From assembly GCF_001641615.1 (NCBI RefSeq), contig NZ_LRRU01000022.1:511733-575732 (forward strand): a stretch of 64,000 nucleotides of DNA, given 5' to 3'. The stretch comes from Pseudoalteromonas gelatinilytica (lineage in GTDB: Bacteria; Pseudomonadota; Gammaproteobacteria; Enterobacterales; Alteromonadaceae). A program made the position numbers and the translations under genes. The notes beneath the pieces are model-generated. The model had not been told where the DNA came from. It was given only the letters and a program-made list of their open reading frames with translations, and made no database searches. Below, in pieces: positions 42,927-53,546 of the stretch; position 1 is the first letter of the stretch; the number at the start of each line of letters is the position of its first letter.

Positions 42927-44654
42927 TTGTATACTCGGCATTTGTTGTTTGTCTTTGTGCTTTACTGCTTCTCTTATAGTCAGCATGCGATTAGTGCAGC
43001 CACCGTTATTAAAGATTATAAAATTCAAGGGATCAGTGATGAGCTTGAAAAAAACGTTGAGCTTTACATTAAGCAACTGGTCGATGAAAAAACTTCCAAG
43101 GCGTTGAGGCGTCACGCAAAAAGCCAAGTAGAAATGAGTTTAAAAGCGCTTGGTTATTATAAGCCGACTATCAAAATTAGTTTCGATAACGCACAGCAGT
43201 TATTGATTGTTGATGTTGAACGTGGCCCAGTTACGCGAATTGCAGATATTAATGTGACTATCACAGGTGCCGGTAAAGATGACGCTGAATTCATGTCGGC
43301 CGTCAACAGCATCAAAATCAAACAAGGTGATTTTTTAAATCATGGCAAATATGAGGCTGCAAGAAAACGTATTGAAAGCCAATTATTAGAGTTAGGTTAT
43401 TTTGATGCGAAATGGCATGAGCATAAATTGGCGGTATCGCTAAAAAATAATAGCGCAAAGATCATTTTTAATGTTGATACCGGGCCTCGCTATCAGTTTG
43501 GTATTATCACCATCGGTAGTGAGACACCTGCTGAAAAATACATTCGTTCGCTGGCTGAATTTAAGCAAGGGCAGCCTTACAAATCTACCGAAGTTTCGGA
43601 TTACAACTTAGCATTATCGAGTACACCCTATTTTACAAGTGTGCGCGTATATGCCGACATTGCAAAACGTAAAAATAATCAAGTGCCTGTGAATGTTGAT
43701 GTGTTACATAAGCCTGCCAATAGCTATGAAGTCGGTGGCGGCTACAGCACAGACCTAGGACCAAAAGTACGTTTCAAATGGACGAAACCTTGGATCACCG
43801 AAGATGGTCATTATTTAGAAAGTAATTTGAATGTGTCAGAACGTCAGCAAGATATTTCACTCGGTTATACGGTGCCGGTTGATGACCCTAATGATGATCT
43901 TTGGCGTTTTTCTGTGGGTTACAAACTTGAAGATGAATTAACCAATGATTTATACAGCCGTATATTCACGGGGCAACTCCAGCGGCAGTGGCTAACCGAT
44001 GATGATTGGGTACGGACAGCCTTTTTAAGACGCGATTATGAGACCTATCGAATAGGGGATGAAGAGCAAAGCGCAAAAATGCTAATGCCTGGTATTAGTT
44101 ATGCGAAAAAGGATACCGAAGGAGGCACAACACCTTATGAAGGTTATCAATGGATGGTATCGGCCGAATTTGGTTTAAAAGACATGATGTCTTCAACCAA
44201 TATTTTGCGATTGCAACTGCAAAATGCGTGGTTAACCACCTTTGCAGATCGCCATATGCTGTTTTTAAGAGCCAATCTTGGCGCCATGCTAGTCGATAAT
44301 ATCAACAACGTTCCGCTATCGCTTCGTTTCTACGCGGGGGGTGATCAAAGTGTGCGTGGTTTTGCTTATGAATCTATTTCGCCTGAAGATGAGAAAGGCC
44401 GTTTAATTGGTGGTAAATATTTAATGAGCGGCACCGTTGAATATAACTATCAATTTGCTGAGCATTGGCGCGCGGCTTTATTTGTCGATAGTGGTACCGC
44501 GACAAATGATTTTAGTGATCGCGTTGAAGTCGGTGCCGGTTTTGGTTTTCGCTATTTAACACCGGTTGGCCCTGTACGTATCGACCATGCTTGGGGTTTA
44601 ACAAAAGAAAGCAAAAGTACCCGATTAAGTATTACCATAGGGCCTGAAATCTAA
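42927..44654 (+). CDS. tamA: Translocation and assembly module subunit TamA
   Basis: TamA (575 residues; E. coli 577) is an Omp85-family outer-membrane protein that, with TamB, supports autotransporter assembly and phospholipid transport. A signal peptide (MYTRHLLFVFVLYCFSYSQH with A-rich cleavage region) precedes three POTRA domains (about residues 30-265) and a beta-barrel. The barrel holds the lid-loop motif SVRGF near residue 475 (GGDQSVRGFAYES) and ends STRLSITIGPEI. Translation starts at a TTG, since TAAGGA lies 6 nt before it and no ATG occurs nearby. The stop overlaps the tamB ATG by 1 nt. Confidence 0.95.
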   Translation: MYTRHLLFVFVLYCFSYSQHAISAATVIKDYKIQGISDELEKNVELYIKQLVDEKTSKALRRHAKSQVEMSLKALGYYKPTIKISFDNAQQLLIVDVERGPVTRIADINVTITGAGKDDAEFMSAVNSIKIKQGDFLNHGKYEAARKRIESQLLELGYFDAKWHEHKLAVSLKNNSAKIIFNVDTGPRYQFGIITIGSETPAEKYIRSLAEFKQGQPYKSTEVSDYNLALSSTPYFTSVRVYADIAKRKNNQVPVNVDVLHKPANSYEVGGGYSTDLGPKVRFKWTKPWITEDGHYLESNLNVSERQQDISLGYTVPVDDPNDDLWRFSVGYKLEDELTNDLYSRIFTGQLQRQWLTDDDWVRTAFLRRDYETYRIGDEEQSAKMLMPGISYAKKDTEGGTTPYEGYQWMVSAEFGLKDMMSSTNILRLQLQNAWLTTFADRHMLFLRANLGAMLVDNINNVPLSLRFYAGGDQSVRGFAYESISPEDEKGRLIGGKYLMSGTVEYNYQFAEHWRAALFVDSGTATNDFSDRVEVGAGFGFRYLTPVGPVRIDHAWGLTKESKSTRLSITIGPEI

Positions 44655-47600
44655 TGAAGATGTTAAAAAAGATAACTAAGGTTCTATCGATCACGTTGGC
44701 AAGTTTGCTAGTCATTGTGTTTTGTTTGTTGTTTACCGCACCCGGTAATCACTTTATTGCGTACACAGCTAATAAGTTAGTTGATGGTTTAACAATTAAG
44801 CTGCCATCAGGGCGGTTTTTATATAACGATGCGTTTGATGTTTATTTTGAAAACCAAGGCATCAAGCTTGATGCAAAGCAGCTAAAAATTGATTTGTTCT
44901 GGTGGCGTTGTGATGGTATCTGCCTTGATAATTTAAGCGCCCAATCGATAGATCTAAGCATTAAGGGTCAAGCGGCATCAACCGAACAGAGCACGCAAGC
45001 AGAGCCCGAAATTGAACAAGTTACACAAATCAGCTTGCCAATGAAAGTGACTGTGAAGCGTATTGCCATTAATCGCTTTAATCTCGCGCACCCGAGTGCC
45101 GATGTAACAGTCAACAAATTAAACTTAAATGGTCGCGGCGAAGCATCGGATCTTACTGTGGATTCACTGACCATTGCTGATGTTGCTGTGATGCTGCACG
45201 AAGCAAAAGAGCAGCCTAAATCAGCCCCATTAACTGAGTTGCCAGCATTACCCGCAATTGATATTACGCTCCCAATTAATGTTGAGCTGAAGCAATTTCA
45301 AATCAGTAGAGTTGCCGTTACTCCTTATGGCGCAGAAGAGGCTCAGCTTATTGAAAATATCGAGTTGATTGCGTCAGCCAAAGGAAGCGATATTAATCTT
45401 GAAAAGTTTGCAGCAGGTTATCAGCAATGGCAATTGCACTCTAACTTAATGGCAGAGCTTTCGGGTGAAAATTCAATTGAGGGCGCAGTCTCAGTAAAAA
45501 GCACTGAGCATCAAGCGAAGTTATCGGTTTCAGGCCCGCTTGCGAATTTAAAGTTAGATTTAGTGACACAGGGGACATACCCAGCAGAGCTAAAAGGAAC
45601 TGTGAATTTAAAACAAACAAATTACCCGTTTGATTTAACAGGCCAGATAGCAAAGTGGCAAATTGCGACAGACACACAACAGTTGCAATTATCAGACTTT
45701 GATTTAAAAGCGAAAGGCCATGCCGATGCTTATGCTGTCGATTTGAGCTTAGTCACACAGTTAGACGCATTACCGGCAATGACCGTGAAATCGCAATTAC
45801 AAGGTAGTTTAACAAACGCAAAACTTGAGCAGTTAAGCCTTAATGCCAACGACAGTAAAGCAGACATTAATGCATCCGTTGATTGGTCAAATGGGGTGAA
45901 AAGTGAATTTAAAGGGGTTTTAAGCCATTTAAAAGCACAATACTTAACGGATGCACTAAGTAGTGATTTATCTGGTGAGTTTAATGGTTCATTCAATTTA
46001 CAGGCAAGTGAGTGGCAGCTTGCGTTGGATAATACACAATTAAATGGTTCTGTGAATGACGTGCCAGTGACCTTATTGTCGGATTTTGAACTTGATAGCA
46101 GCTTGCATGCGAGTTTCAATAAACTAGAAGTGAAAAGCGGTAAAAATGAGATTGCTTTATCGGGTCAGGTAGATGATGTATGGCAAGTTGACGGCAAATT
46201 GCGTTTAGATGCAAGTGGTCAAGATATCTTGCCTATGCAAGGCAAGGGCTTTGCTGATTTGAGTTTGCGTGGTGAGCGTCTTTCGCCAACGGTTGATTTA
46301 AATTTAGTTCTTAATACATTGAGCTATCAAGATATTCAGGTTGATGGTTTAACATTAAAAGGGCAATTTGATTACGCAGCCGATTGGCAAACAGATGTGT
46401 CACTGGTGCTTGATTCTGCATCGATTAGCGAACACAAAATTAATCAAATTGAGTTAGACGCTAGCGGCGATAAAACAGATCACCATTTAACTTTTTTACT
46501 CGATGCAGACCAAGGCAAGGCGTCGTTTGATATTGACGGTAAATTTAATAAAGAAACCTGGCAAGGTGCGCTAAGCCAAATTCTTGTTACCGATAATCAG
46601 GTGCGCTTTGGCACTAATAAACCAATTAATATTCAAGTTAATACCAAAACCTTTGACTTTAATGTCGCTGCACATTGCTGGCAAAGTGATAACTCAAAAT
46701 TATGCTTTGAGACTTTGCAGCAAACTAAGCAGTTAGGCCAGTTAAATGCACAGCTTGCAGCGTTATCGATTGCTGAATTTAAACACTTCTTACCCGATAA
46801 CTTGAAAGTAACTGGCGATGCAAGCGGGGAGTTTGTTGCCAACTGGAATAATGGCGCACTAAAAACTATTCGTGCCAATATCAAAACTCAGCAGCTTGAA
46901 GCATCCTTAATCGATGGTGCAAGTGTATATAAATTACCGGTTGAGGTTTTAGATATATCGGCAATGAGCGACGCACAAGTTGGTAAACTTAATGCCACTA
47001 TTGATTCATCCGTATTAGGTAAAGTAACGTCAGAGCTCAACATTGATGATATTCAAAATCAACAGACCTTAGCGGGCGACTTGGTTATTGAGAAAATTGA
47101 GTTAACAAACCTACGTCCTTTTATTGCTTCACTTGAGCAATTAACAGGCGACATAAAAGGCCGGTTAGCAATTGCAGGTACTTTAAAAGAGCCATTACTC
47201 AATGGTGATTTTGATGTCGAAAAAATCAATCTAGAAGGGGCAACCTTGCCTATATCGCTGCAAAACTCTTATGTGAACATTGCCTTTAATAACCAAAGTG
47301 CGAAGCTCACGGGTGAGCTTAAAGACACCGAAGGGGGCGCGCTTAATTTATCTGGCGGTGTTGACTGGCAGCAAGATTTACCGGACGTTGACGTGAAGTT
47401 AAACGGTAAAGAGTTTTTTGTGCGTGCTCAACAAGATGTCACCTTTAAAGTGTCTCCAGATTTAACTATGTCATTAAAAAATAATGCGTTTAATCTTGAT
47501 GGCCAAGTTGTAGTGCCATGGGGAAGAATTGCGATTGAAGAGCTACCAGAAGGCGCTGTGCAAGTCAGTGATGATGAAGTGATTGTTGATATTGAGCAGC

Positions 47601-48340
47601 AACAATCAGAAAAAGTCCCCTTTGATTATGCAATTAACTTAAAGGTGTTGGTTGAAAATGATGTGCGCGTTGATTCGTTTGGCTTACAATCGAAAGTTGA
47701 AGGCGACATTAATATCAGCATGGACCAAGTTACGCCGATGATAGCAACGGGTGAGTTGAACCTAGTTCAAGGTACCTATCGTGCTTTTGGTCAAGACTTG
47801 CAAATTCGTACCGGTCAGGTGGGCTTTAGCGGCTCAATTGATAAACCGTACTTGAATATTAAGGCAATTCGTAATCCAGACAACACCTCGAATGGCGTGA
47901 TTGCAGGTATTACGTTAACAGGCAATGTTGAACAGCCTTCATTAAAAGTATTTTCAGAGCCTGCGATGGACCAAGCCCAAGCATTGGCTTACTTATTAAA
48001 TGGGCAGCCTCTTGATGAAGGAGATAGCTCAACCGATGCGATGCTGACTCAATTACTGCTTGCTCAAGGTGTTAATCGCAGTGAAGGTGTGGTATCTAAA
48101 ATCGGTGAAAGCTTTGGCTTGTCTGATGTTAGCTTAAGCTCAAGCGGCAGTGGGGATGACACCAAAGTTGAAATATCTGGCTATGTTACACCGGGTATTC
48201 AAGTAAAATACAGTGTCGGTATTTTTGATTCATTAAGTGAAGTGGCGGTACGTTATCAATTGTTGTCGCAATTGTATATCGAGGTCACCAGCGGCCTGTA
48301 TCAAAATGTTGATATTCTTTATAAATTTGATTGGGACTAA
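44654..48340 (+). CDS. tamB: Translocation and assembly module subunit TamB
   Basis: TamB (1228 residues; E. coli 1259) is an AsmA-like bridge protein. It spans from an inner-membrane anchor (about residues 7-27, ITLASLLVIVFCLLFTAP) through the periplasm as a long beta-taco to TamA at the outer membrane. Its C-terminal TamB domain (DUF490, about residues 880-1228) contains GELNLVQGTYRAFGQDLQIRTG and DQAQALAYLLNGQPL and ends with a barrel-like VDILYKFDWD. The gene starts in the tamA stop codon, so the two are coupled. Its beta-rich repeats use many DL and LN steps, as in the family. Confidence 0.95.
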   Translation: MKMLKKITKVLSITLASLLVIVFCLLFTAPGNHFIAYTANKLVDGLTIKLPSGRFLYNDAFDVYFENQGIKLDAKQLKIDLFWWRCDGICLDNLSAQSIDLSIKGQAASTEQSTQAEPEIEQVTQISLPMKVTVKRIAINRFNLAHPSADVTVNKLNLNGRGEASDLTVDSLTIADVAVMLHEAKEQPKSAPLTELPALPAIDITLPINVELKQFQISRVAVTPYGAEEAQLIENIELIASAKGSDINLEKFAAGYQQWQLHSNLMAELSGENSIEGAVSVKSTEHQAKLSVSGPLANLKLDLVTQGTYPAELKGTVNLKQTNYPFDLTGQIAKWQIATDTQQLQLSDFDLKAKGHADAYAVDLSLVTQLDALPAMTVKSQLQGSLTNAKLEQLSLNANDSKADINASVDWSNGVKSEFKGVLSHLKAQYLTDALSSDLSGEFNGSFNLQASEWQLALDNTQLNGSVNDVPVTLLSDFELDSSLHASFNKLEVKSGKNEIALSGQVDDVWQVDGKLRLDASGQDILPMQGKGFADLSLRGERLSPTVDLNLVLNTLSYQDIQVDGLTLKGQFDYAADWQTDVSLVLDSASISEHKINQIELDASGDKTDHHLTFLLDADQGKASFDIDGKFNKETWQGALSQILVTDNQVRFGTNKPINIQVNTKTFDFNVAAHCWQSDNSKLCFETLQQTKQLGQLNAQLAALSIAEFKHFLPDNLKVTGDASGEFVANWNNGALKTIRANIKTQQLEASLIDGASVYKLPVEVLDISAMSDAQVGKLNATIDSSVLGKVTSELNIDDIQNQQTLAGDLVIEKIELTNLRPFIASLEQLTGDIKGRLAIAGTLKEPLLNGDFDVEKINLEGATLPISLQNSYVNIAFNNQSAKLTGELKDTEGGALNLSGGVDWQQDLPDVDVKLNGKEFFVRAQQDVTFKVSPDLTMSLKNNAFNLDGQVVVPWGRIAIEELPEGAVQVSDDEVIVDIEQQQSEKVPFDYAINLKVLVENDVRVDSFGLQSKVEGDINISMDQVTPMIATGELNLVQGTYRAFGQDLQIRTGQVGFSGSIDKPYLNIKAIRNPDNTSNGVIAGITLTGNVEQPSLKVFSEPAMDQAQALAYLLNGQPLDEGDSSTDAMLTQLLLAQGVNRSEGVVSKIGESFGLSDVSLSSSGSGDDTKVEISGYVTPGIQVKYSVGIFDSLSEVAVRYQLLSQLYIEVTSGLYQNVDILYKFDWD

Positions 48341-48431
48341 TACCTCTACTTGTGACCAAACATCGCTTTTACTTGCTTATTAGGGCATAAGTTAATAGGC
48401 TGAATTGTCAGTTACTTAAAAGATAATAACA

Positions 48432-49322
48432 ATGAAATTAAGTCTATTAACTCTGTGCCTTGGCGTAGTATTAGCTGCACCAATTGCTGCAAAAGAAACA
48501 AGCCAAAAACGTTCCGCTGGCGAAATCATTAAAACCGCAAGTAGCAGTGAGTGGCGAGCCGTCAGTGCCGAAAACGTCATTAAATTAACCTTACCCACGG
48601 GTGCCGCTTATATTGAACTAAACGATAAACTAGCGCCCATTCACGCAAATAACATGCGACAGCTTGCCAAAGAAGGGTTCTATCAAGGCCTAAGTGTGTA
48701 TCGTTTTGTTGAAGGATTTGTTGCGCAGGGCGGAGATGCCAGCGAAAGTAAACCCGTTAAAAATGCCAAAAAAGGGTTACCCGCTGAGTTTTATCTACGC
48801 ACTGAGACTCCCTTAGCGATTACAGAGCTTAAAGGGCCTGATGGCTATGCCGCTAAAACAGGTTTTTTAAACGGCTTTGCAGTGGCACAAAACCAAGGCC
48901 AAACCGAAACTTGGCAAGTACATTGCCCAGGGATTTTTGCCATGGCCCGCGATAATGATATTAATTCCGGCGGTACTGAATTTTATGTAACCATCGGCAA
49001 TAGTCAGCGCTATTTAGACCGTAATATCACCGTGTTTGGTCGTGTTTTAGAAGGCATGGAACACTTTAATCTATTGCAGCGTAAAGCCACTGAAGGTCAG
49101 CCATTTAATCCCATCACAGATATGCAAGTATTAGCAGATATTAAAGACACTGATAATAGTGAGTTTCGGGTCATGAAAACAGACTCAAATGCCTTTAAAG
49201 ACCTCATCGAAGCACGTAAAAATCGAGTAGAAGCATGGTTTGTCGAAAGCCCTGATCACATCGATGTTTGTGCAATGCCAATTCCAACCGAGAGGACTGT
49301 GCCAACTCGCAATAATACTTAA
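48432..49322 (+). CDS. Periplasmic cyclophilin-type peptidyl-prolyl isomerase
   Basis: This exported cyclophilin (296 residues) has a signal peptide (MKLSLLTLCLGVVLAAPIAA). The cyclophilin fold begins near residue 55 with IKLTLPTGAAYIELNDKLAP. Catalytic-site motifs include YRFVEGFVAQGGDA and GIFAMARDNDINSGGTEFYVT, with a long insertion between them carrying the PAEFYLRTETPLAITELKG stretch. It probably assists folding of exported proteins. It follows tamB by 91 nt and may be in the same operon. The last six or so codons (from PTRNNT) lie within a copy of a dispersed repeat, so the native C-terminus was probably replaced by repeat insertion. Confidence 0.88.
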   Translation: MKLSLLTLCLGVVLAAPIAAKETSQKRSAGEIIKTASSSEWRAVSAENVIKLTLPTGAAYIELNDKLAPIHANNMRQLAKEGFYQGLSVYRFVEGFVAQGGDASESKPVKNAKKGLPAEFYLRTETPLAITELKGPDGYAAKTGFLNGFAVAQNQGQTETWQVHCPGIFAMARDNDINSGGTEFYVTIGNSQRYLDRNITVFGRVLEGMEHFNLLQRKATEGQPFNPITDMQVLADIKDTDNSEFRVMKTDSNAFKDLIEARKNRVEAWFVESPDHIDVCAMPIPTERTVPTRNNT

Positions 49323-49506
49323 TCATTTTGAGGGATTAAATCTGTCGCTAACGGCGTTAAAAACTTCTCATTTACGACTGCATGGATGCAGGAGGTAGAG
49401 CAATGCAGGAGCAATTGCCGAGAACAACTAAATAACGAAATTTTTGCCTTGTTATCAACGAGATTTTATTGCCTCAAAACTGTTCACTTAATTAAGCGAA
49501 TTGGCA
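49300..49506. repeat. MITE-like palindromic repeat, long form (copy 2)
   Basis: This 207-bp copy has ends TGCCAACTC and GAATTGGCA, the same layout as the 160-bp copy at 6927-7086. It differs mainly by a 47-bp internal segment (49378-49424, CGACTGCATGGATGCAGGAG onward) that copy 1 lacks. Its left end overlaps the cyclophilin coding region and supplies that gene's stop codon. Confidence 0.8.
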
Positions 49507-49582
49507 TAAATAAAGCCATGACCACCTGATAGATTATTTGATACAATATCAGTCTATTGGTTAAGAAATATAAGGGTATCGG

Positions 49583-52500
49583 GTGGTTAACCTAGGTCCG
49601 CTGTTCGGCGAATTAAAAACGTGTTTACGCAAAGATCAATTCATCTTCAAAAAACGCCTTCATGGCATCAAAAAAATCAACGATGAAACTAAGCAAGCGA
49701 GCATAGCGCAAAAAATAGCTGAAGATATTAGCCGTTCGCAGCAATTACGCGAGCATCGTTTGGCTGCCTTGCCTAAAGTGACCTACCCAGAACAACTTCC
49801 TGTTAGTCAAAAGAAAGATGACATTAAACAGGCGATCGCCAATAACCAAGTGGTGATCATCGCCGGTGAAACAGGCTCAGGTAAAACGACGCAGATCCCA
49901 AAAATGTGTTTAGAGCTTGGCCGAGGTGTTGACGGATACATTGGTCATACTCAACCTCGTCGACTCGCGGCTCGAAGTGTCGCGAATCGTATTGCAGAAG
50001 AAATGCAATGCGAGCTAGGCCAACAAGTGGGATTTAAAATTCGCTTTAGCGACCAAGTTTCTGACAATAGTTACATTAAATTGATGACAGACGGTATTCT
50101 GCTGGCTGAAATTCAACAAGATAGGTACCTAAATCAATACGATACCATCATCATCGATGAGGCCCACGAACGCAGCCTAAATATCGATTTCATCTTAGGC
50201 TATTTAAAAAATTTACTGCCAAAACGCCCTGACTTAAAAGTTATTATCACCTCTGCAACAATTGACCCTGAGCGTTTTTCTAAACATTTTGATAATGCGC
50301 CAATCATTGAAGTATCTGGTCGTACTTTCCCAGTAGAGGTTCGTTATAGACCAACCACTGAAATCAACAAAGACGAGATGGAAGCGGATGGTGACCAATT
50401 ACAGGGTATTTTTGATGCCGTTGATGAGCTTTGCGATGAAGGCCCTGGCGATATTCTGATTTTTATGAACGGTGAACGAGAAATTCGCGATACCGCTGAT
50501 GCGTTATCAAAGCGAAACCTCAAAGGCACGGATGTTTTACCGCTATATTCGCGTTTATCAAACGCAGAACAAAACCGAATTTTTGCGCCGCACAGCCGCC
50601 GTCATATTATTTTAGCCACCAACGTGGCTGAAACATCGCTAACGGTGCCGGGTATTCGCTATGTTATCGACCCAGGTACCGCGCGCATCAGCCGTTATAG
50701 CTATCGTACCAAGGTACAACGATTACCGATTGAGCCAATTTCACAAGCCAGTGCCAATCAGCGAAAAGGCCGCTGTGGTCGTATCGAAGCGGGTATCTGT
50801 ATTCGTTTGTATAGCGAAGAAGACTTTAATTCGCGCCCAGAGTTTACTGACCCTGAAATTTTACGCACTAACTTAGCCTCTGTTATTTTGCAAATGCTTG
50901 GTTTAGGGCTTGGCGACATGCAGCAGTTCCCGTTCGTGCAAGCGCCAGATAGCCGCAATATCAACGATGGTTTAACGCTACTTGAAGAACTCGAAGCCAT
51001 TAAGCCTGCTAAACGTCATAAAAAGACTGAGCTTACTAAATCAGGAAGAAGTTTAAGCCGTTTACCGGTTGATCCACGTTTAGCGAAAATGGTGCTGACT
51101 GCCGATGGCTTAGGTGCACTGCGTGAAGTGATTATTATTGTTGCGGCATTGTCGATTCAAGACCCAAGAGAGCGACCACAAGAAAAACGCGGTGCAGCGG
51201 ATGAAAAGCATGGCCGTTTTGACGACCCTGATTCAGATTTTATCGCCTTTTTAAATCTGTGGAATTACCTTGAAGAGCAGCAATCTGAATTGAGCAATAG
51301 CCAGTTTAGAAAGTTATGCCAAAAGGACTTTTTAGCCTATATGCGTATTCGCGAATGGCAAGATATTGTTTATCAGCTATCAACGGTATGTAATGAAATG
51401 GGCATGAAGGCCACTACAAATGTTGCTGATAGCGAGCGAATTCATCAATCTTTATTAAGCGGTATGTTAAGTCATATTGGTTTTAAAGATGAAAAACAAA
51501 TTTATAAAGGCGCTCGCAACAGCCAATTCCATATTTTCCCAGGTTCAGGATTATTTAAAAAGAGCCCAAAATGGATTATGTCGGCAGAGCTTGTTGAGAC
51601 CAGTAAGCTTTATGCTCGCATCAACGCGCGCATAGACTTGAAATGGGTTGAAGGCTTTGCGCAGCATTTAGTGAAACGCAGCTATAGCGAACCGCATTGG
51701 GAGAAAAAGCCGGGTGCAGTTATCGCGTTTGAACAGCAAACCTTGTATGGCCTATTAATTGTAAATAAGCGCCGCTGTGTATACAGCAATATTGACCCGA
51801 AAGTAAGTCGCGAGTTATTTATTCGCACAGCATTGGTAGAGCAAGAGCTGGGTCAAAATGAAGGCTTTTTACAGTTTAACCAAGAGCTAATTGAAGATAT
51901 TCAGGTACTCGAAAATAAATCTCGCCGCCGTGATATCTTGGTTGATGAACAAACTTTATTTGAATTCTACGACAAGAAAATTCCGCAAGATGTAAATAAC
52001 CGTGCCGCGTTTAATAAGTGGTGGAAGGGACAAAAACAAAAAGATAAGCGCTTTTTGCATATGTCTCGAGAAGAGCTAATGCAGCATGGTGCCGATCATG
52101 TCACTGAGTTTGATTACCCAGATACTTGGCAGCAAGAGAACTTGTTATTACCACTGGCTTATCATTTTGATCCAGGGCAAGCCGTTGACGGTGTTGCGGT
52201 ACAAATTCCGGTAGCACTGTTAAACCAAGTGCAAGAAATTGGCTTTGATTGGCATATTCCAGCATTTCGACATGAGTTAATTTGTGCGCTTATCAAGTCG
52301 CTACCAAAAACGATTCGTCGCAACTTTGTGCCTGCGCCAAACTACGCCGATGCGGTACTTGCTGCAATCGAGCCGATGCAAGGCAACTTAATTGATGCAA
52401 TTAGCACGCGCTTATTACGTATGACAGGTGTGCGTGTTGAGCCAGATGCATGGGATTTATCAACCCTTGCTCCGCATTTACGCTTACAGTTTGAGGTACG

Positions 52501-53473
52501 CGATGAACACGATAAGTTACTCGCTCGCGGTTTAAATTTATCTAAACTAAAAGCCCAGTTACAAGGTAAGGTAACGGATACCTTATCGAAAGTAGCCGAC
52601 AAGGGTATAGAAAAAGCTGATTTGACTGAGTGGAGCTTTGGTGAGTTACCAAGCTCTTATGTGAAAAAGCAAGGTCAATACGAAATCAAAGCGTTTCCAG
52701 CGCTGGTGGATAAAAAAGACTCAGCAGCGGTTGAGCTATTTGATAATGAGCACAAAGCACAACAGGCGCACCAACAAGGTTTACGTCGCTTAGTGTTATT
52801 AAACGTGCCATCACCGATTAAGTATTTACAGCAAAATTTACCGAACAAATCTAAATTAGGTTTGTACTTTAATCCGTTTGGTAAGGTCAATGACTTAATT
52901 GATGACTGTATCGCTGCAGCCGTTGATAGCTTATTAACTAAATATGGCAACATTCGCACTGCAGATGCGTTTGAAAAGGCGAAAGAGCAAATTCGCGGCG
53001 AGCTCGGTGACACGGTTGTTGAGATCGCTACCCAAGTAGAGCAAGTGTTGAGTATTGCTCATGGTTTAAATAAACGTATGAAAGGGCGTGTTGATTTAAC
53101 CATGATAACAGCGCACGGCGATATTAAATCACAGTTACAAAGCTTAGTGTTCAAAGGCTTTGTTAGCCAGCATGGTGCAGCAAAGATGACGGATTTAATT
53201 CGTTACTTAAAAGCCATTGAACGCCGCTTAGAAAAGCTACCTGTTGATCCTAATCGTGATAGGTTGTGTGTGCTTGAGCTTGAAAAAGTAGCTGAGCAAT
53301 ATCAAAAATTAGCGAACAAAATCCCTAAGGGAATGCCAATTCCTGAAGAGATCAGTGCGATATTTTGGATGCAGCAGGAGTTACGTGTTTCTTTATTTGC
53401 ACAAACACTAGGGACGCCTTATCCTGTATCTGCTAAACGTGTTTTAAACGCAATCAAAGAATGTGAGTTATAA
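49583..53473 (+). CDS. hrpA: ATP-dependent RNA helicase HrpA
   Basis: HrpA (1296 residues; E. coli 1300) is a DEAH-box RNA helicase that resolves stalled or collided ribosomes. The N-terminal KKRLHGIKKIND is typical. Walker A GETGSGKTTQIP lies near residue 95, DEAH in IIDEAHERS near residue 191, SAT in VIITSATIDPERF, and motif VI in QRKGRCGRIEAG. OB-fold and DUF3418 regions fill the rest. The start is GTG, since AAGGG lies about 8 nt before it and the residues from there match HrpA length. The gene follows the second palindromic repeat by 76 nt. Confidence 0.95.
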   Translation: MVNLGPLFGELKTCLRKDQFIFKKRLHGIKKINDETKQASIAQKIAEDISRSQQLREHRLAALPKVTYPEQLPVSQKKDDIKQAIANNQVVIIAGETGSGKTTQIPKMCLELGRGVDGYIGHTQPRRLAARSVANRIAEEMQCELGQQVGFKIRFSDQVSDNSYIKLMTDGILLAEIQQDRYLNQYDTIIIDEAHERSLNIDFILGYLKNLLPKRPDLKVIITSATIDPERFSKHFDNAPIIEVSGRTFPVEVRYRPTTEINKDEMEADGDQLQGIFDAVDELCDEGPGDILIFMNGEREIRDTADALSKRNLKGTDVLPLYSRLSNAEQNRIFAPHSRRHIILATNVAETSLTVPGIRYVIDPGTARISRYSYRTKVQRLPIEPISQASANQRKGRCGRIEAGICIRLYSEEDFNSRPEFTDPEILRTNLASVILQMLGLGLGDMQQFPFVQAPDSRNINDGLTLLEELEAIKPAKRHKKTELTKSGRSLSRLPVDPRLAKMVLTADGLGALREVIIIVAALSIQDPRERPQEKRGAADEKHGRFDDPDSDFIAFLNLWNYLEEQQSELSNSQFRKLCQKDFLAYMRIREWQDIVYQLSTVCNEMGMKATTNVADSERIHQSLLSGMLSHIGFKDEKQIYKGARNSQFHIFPGSGLFKKSPKWIMSAELVETSKLYARINARIDLKWVEGFAQHLVKRSYSEPHWEKKPGAVIAFEQQTLYGLLIVNKRRCVYSNIDPKVSRELFIRTALVEQELGQNEGFLQFNQELIEDIQVLENKSRRRDILVDEQTLFEFYDKKIPQDVNNRAAFNKWWKGQKQKDKRFLHMSREELMQHGADHVTEFDYPDTWQQENLLLPLAYHFDPGQAVDGVAVQIPVALLNQVQEIGFDWHIPAFRHELICALIKSLPKTIRRNFVPAPNYADAVLAAIEPMQGNLIDAISTRLLRMTGVRVEPDAWDLSTLAPHLRLQFEVRDEHDKLLARGLNLSKLKAQLQGKVTDTLSKVADKGIEKADLTEWSFGELPSSYVKKQGQYEIKAFPALVDKKDSAAVELFDNEHKAQQAHQQGLRRLVLLNVPSPIKYLQQNLPNKSKLGLYFNPFGKVNDLIDDCIAAAVDSLLTKYGNIRTADAFEKAKEQIRGELGDTVVEIATQVEQVLSIAHGLNKRMKGRVDLTMITAHGDIKSQLQSLVFKGFVSQHGAAKMTDLIRYLKAIERRLEKLPVDPNRDRLCVLELEKVAEQYQKLANKIPKGMPIPEEISAIFWMQQELRVSLFAQTLGTPYPVSAKRVLNAIKECEL

Positions 53474-53546
53474 TACTAAGGAATGAGTAATGAGGTTGGC
53501 GCCTCCTTGCTTTTAGTTAAGAACACAGATGCTAAAAGGAGATTAT

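Noticed and set aside
45441..46119. Minus-strand frames inside tamB
   Set aside because: They are shadows of the TamB coding frame with low-complexity composition and no start signals.
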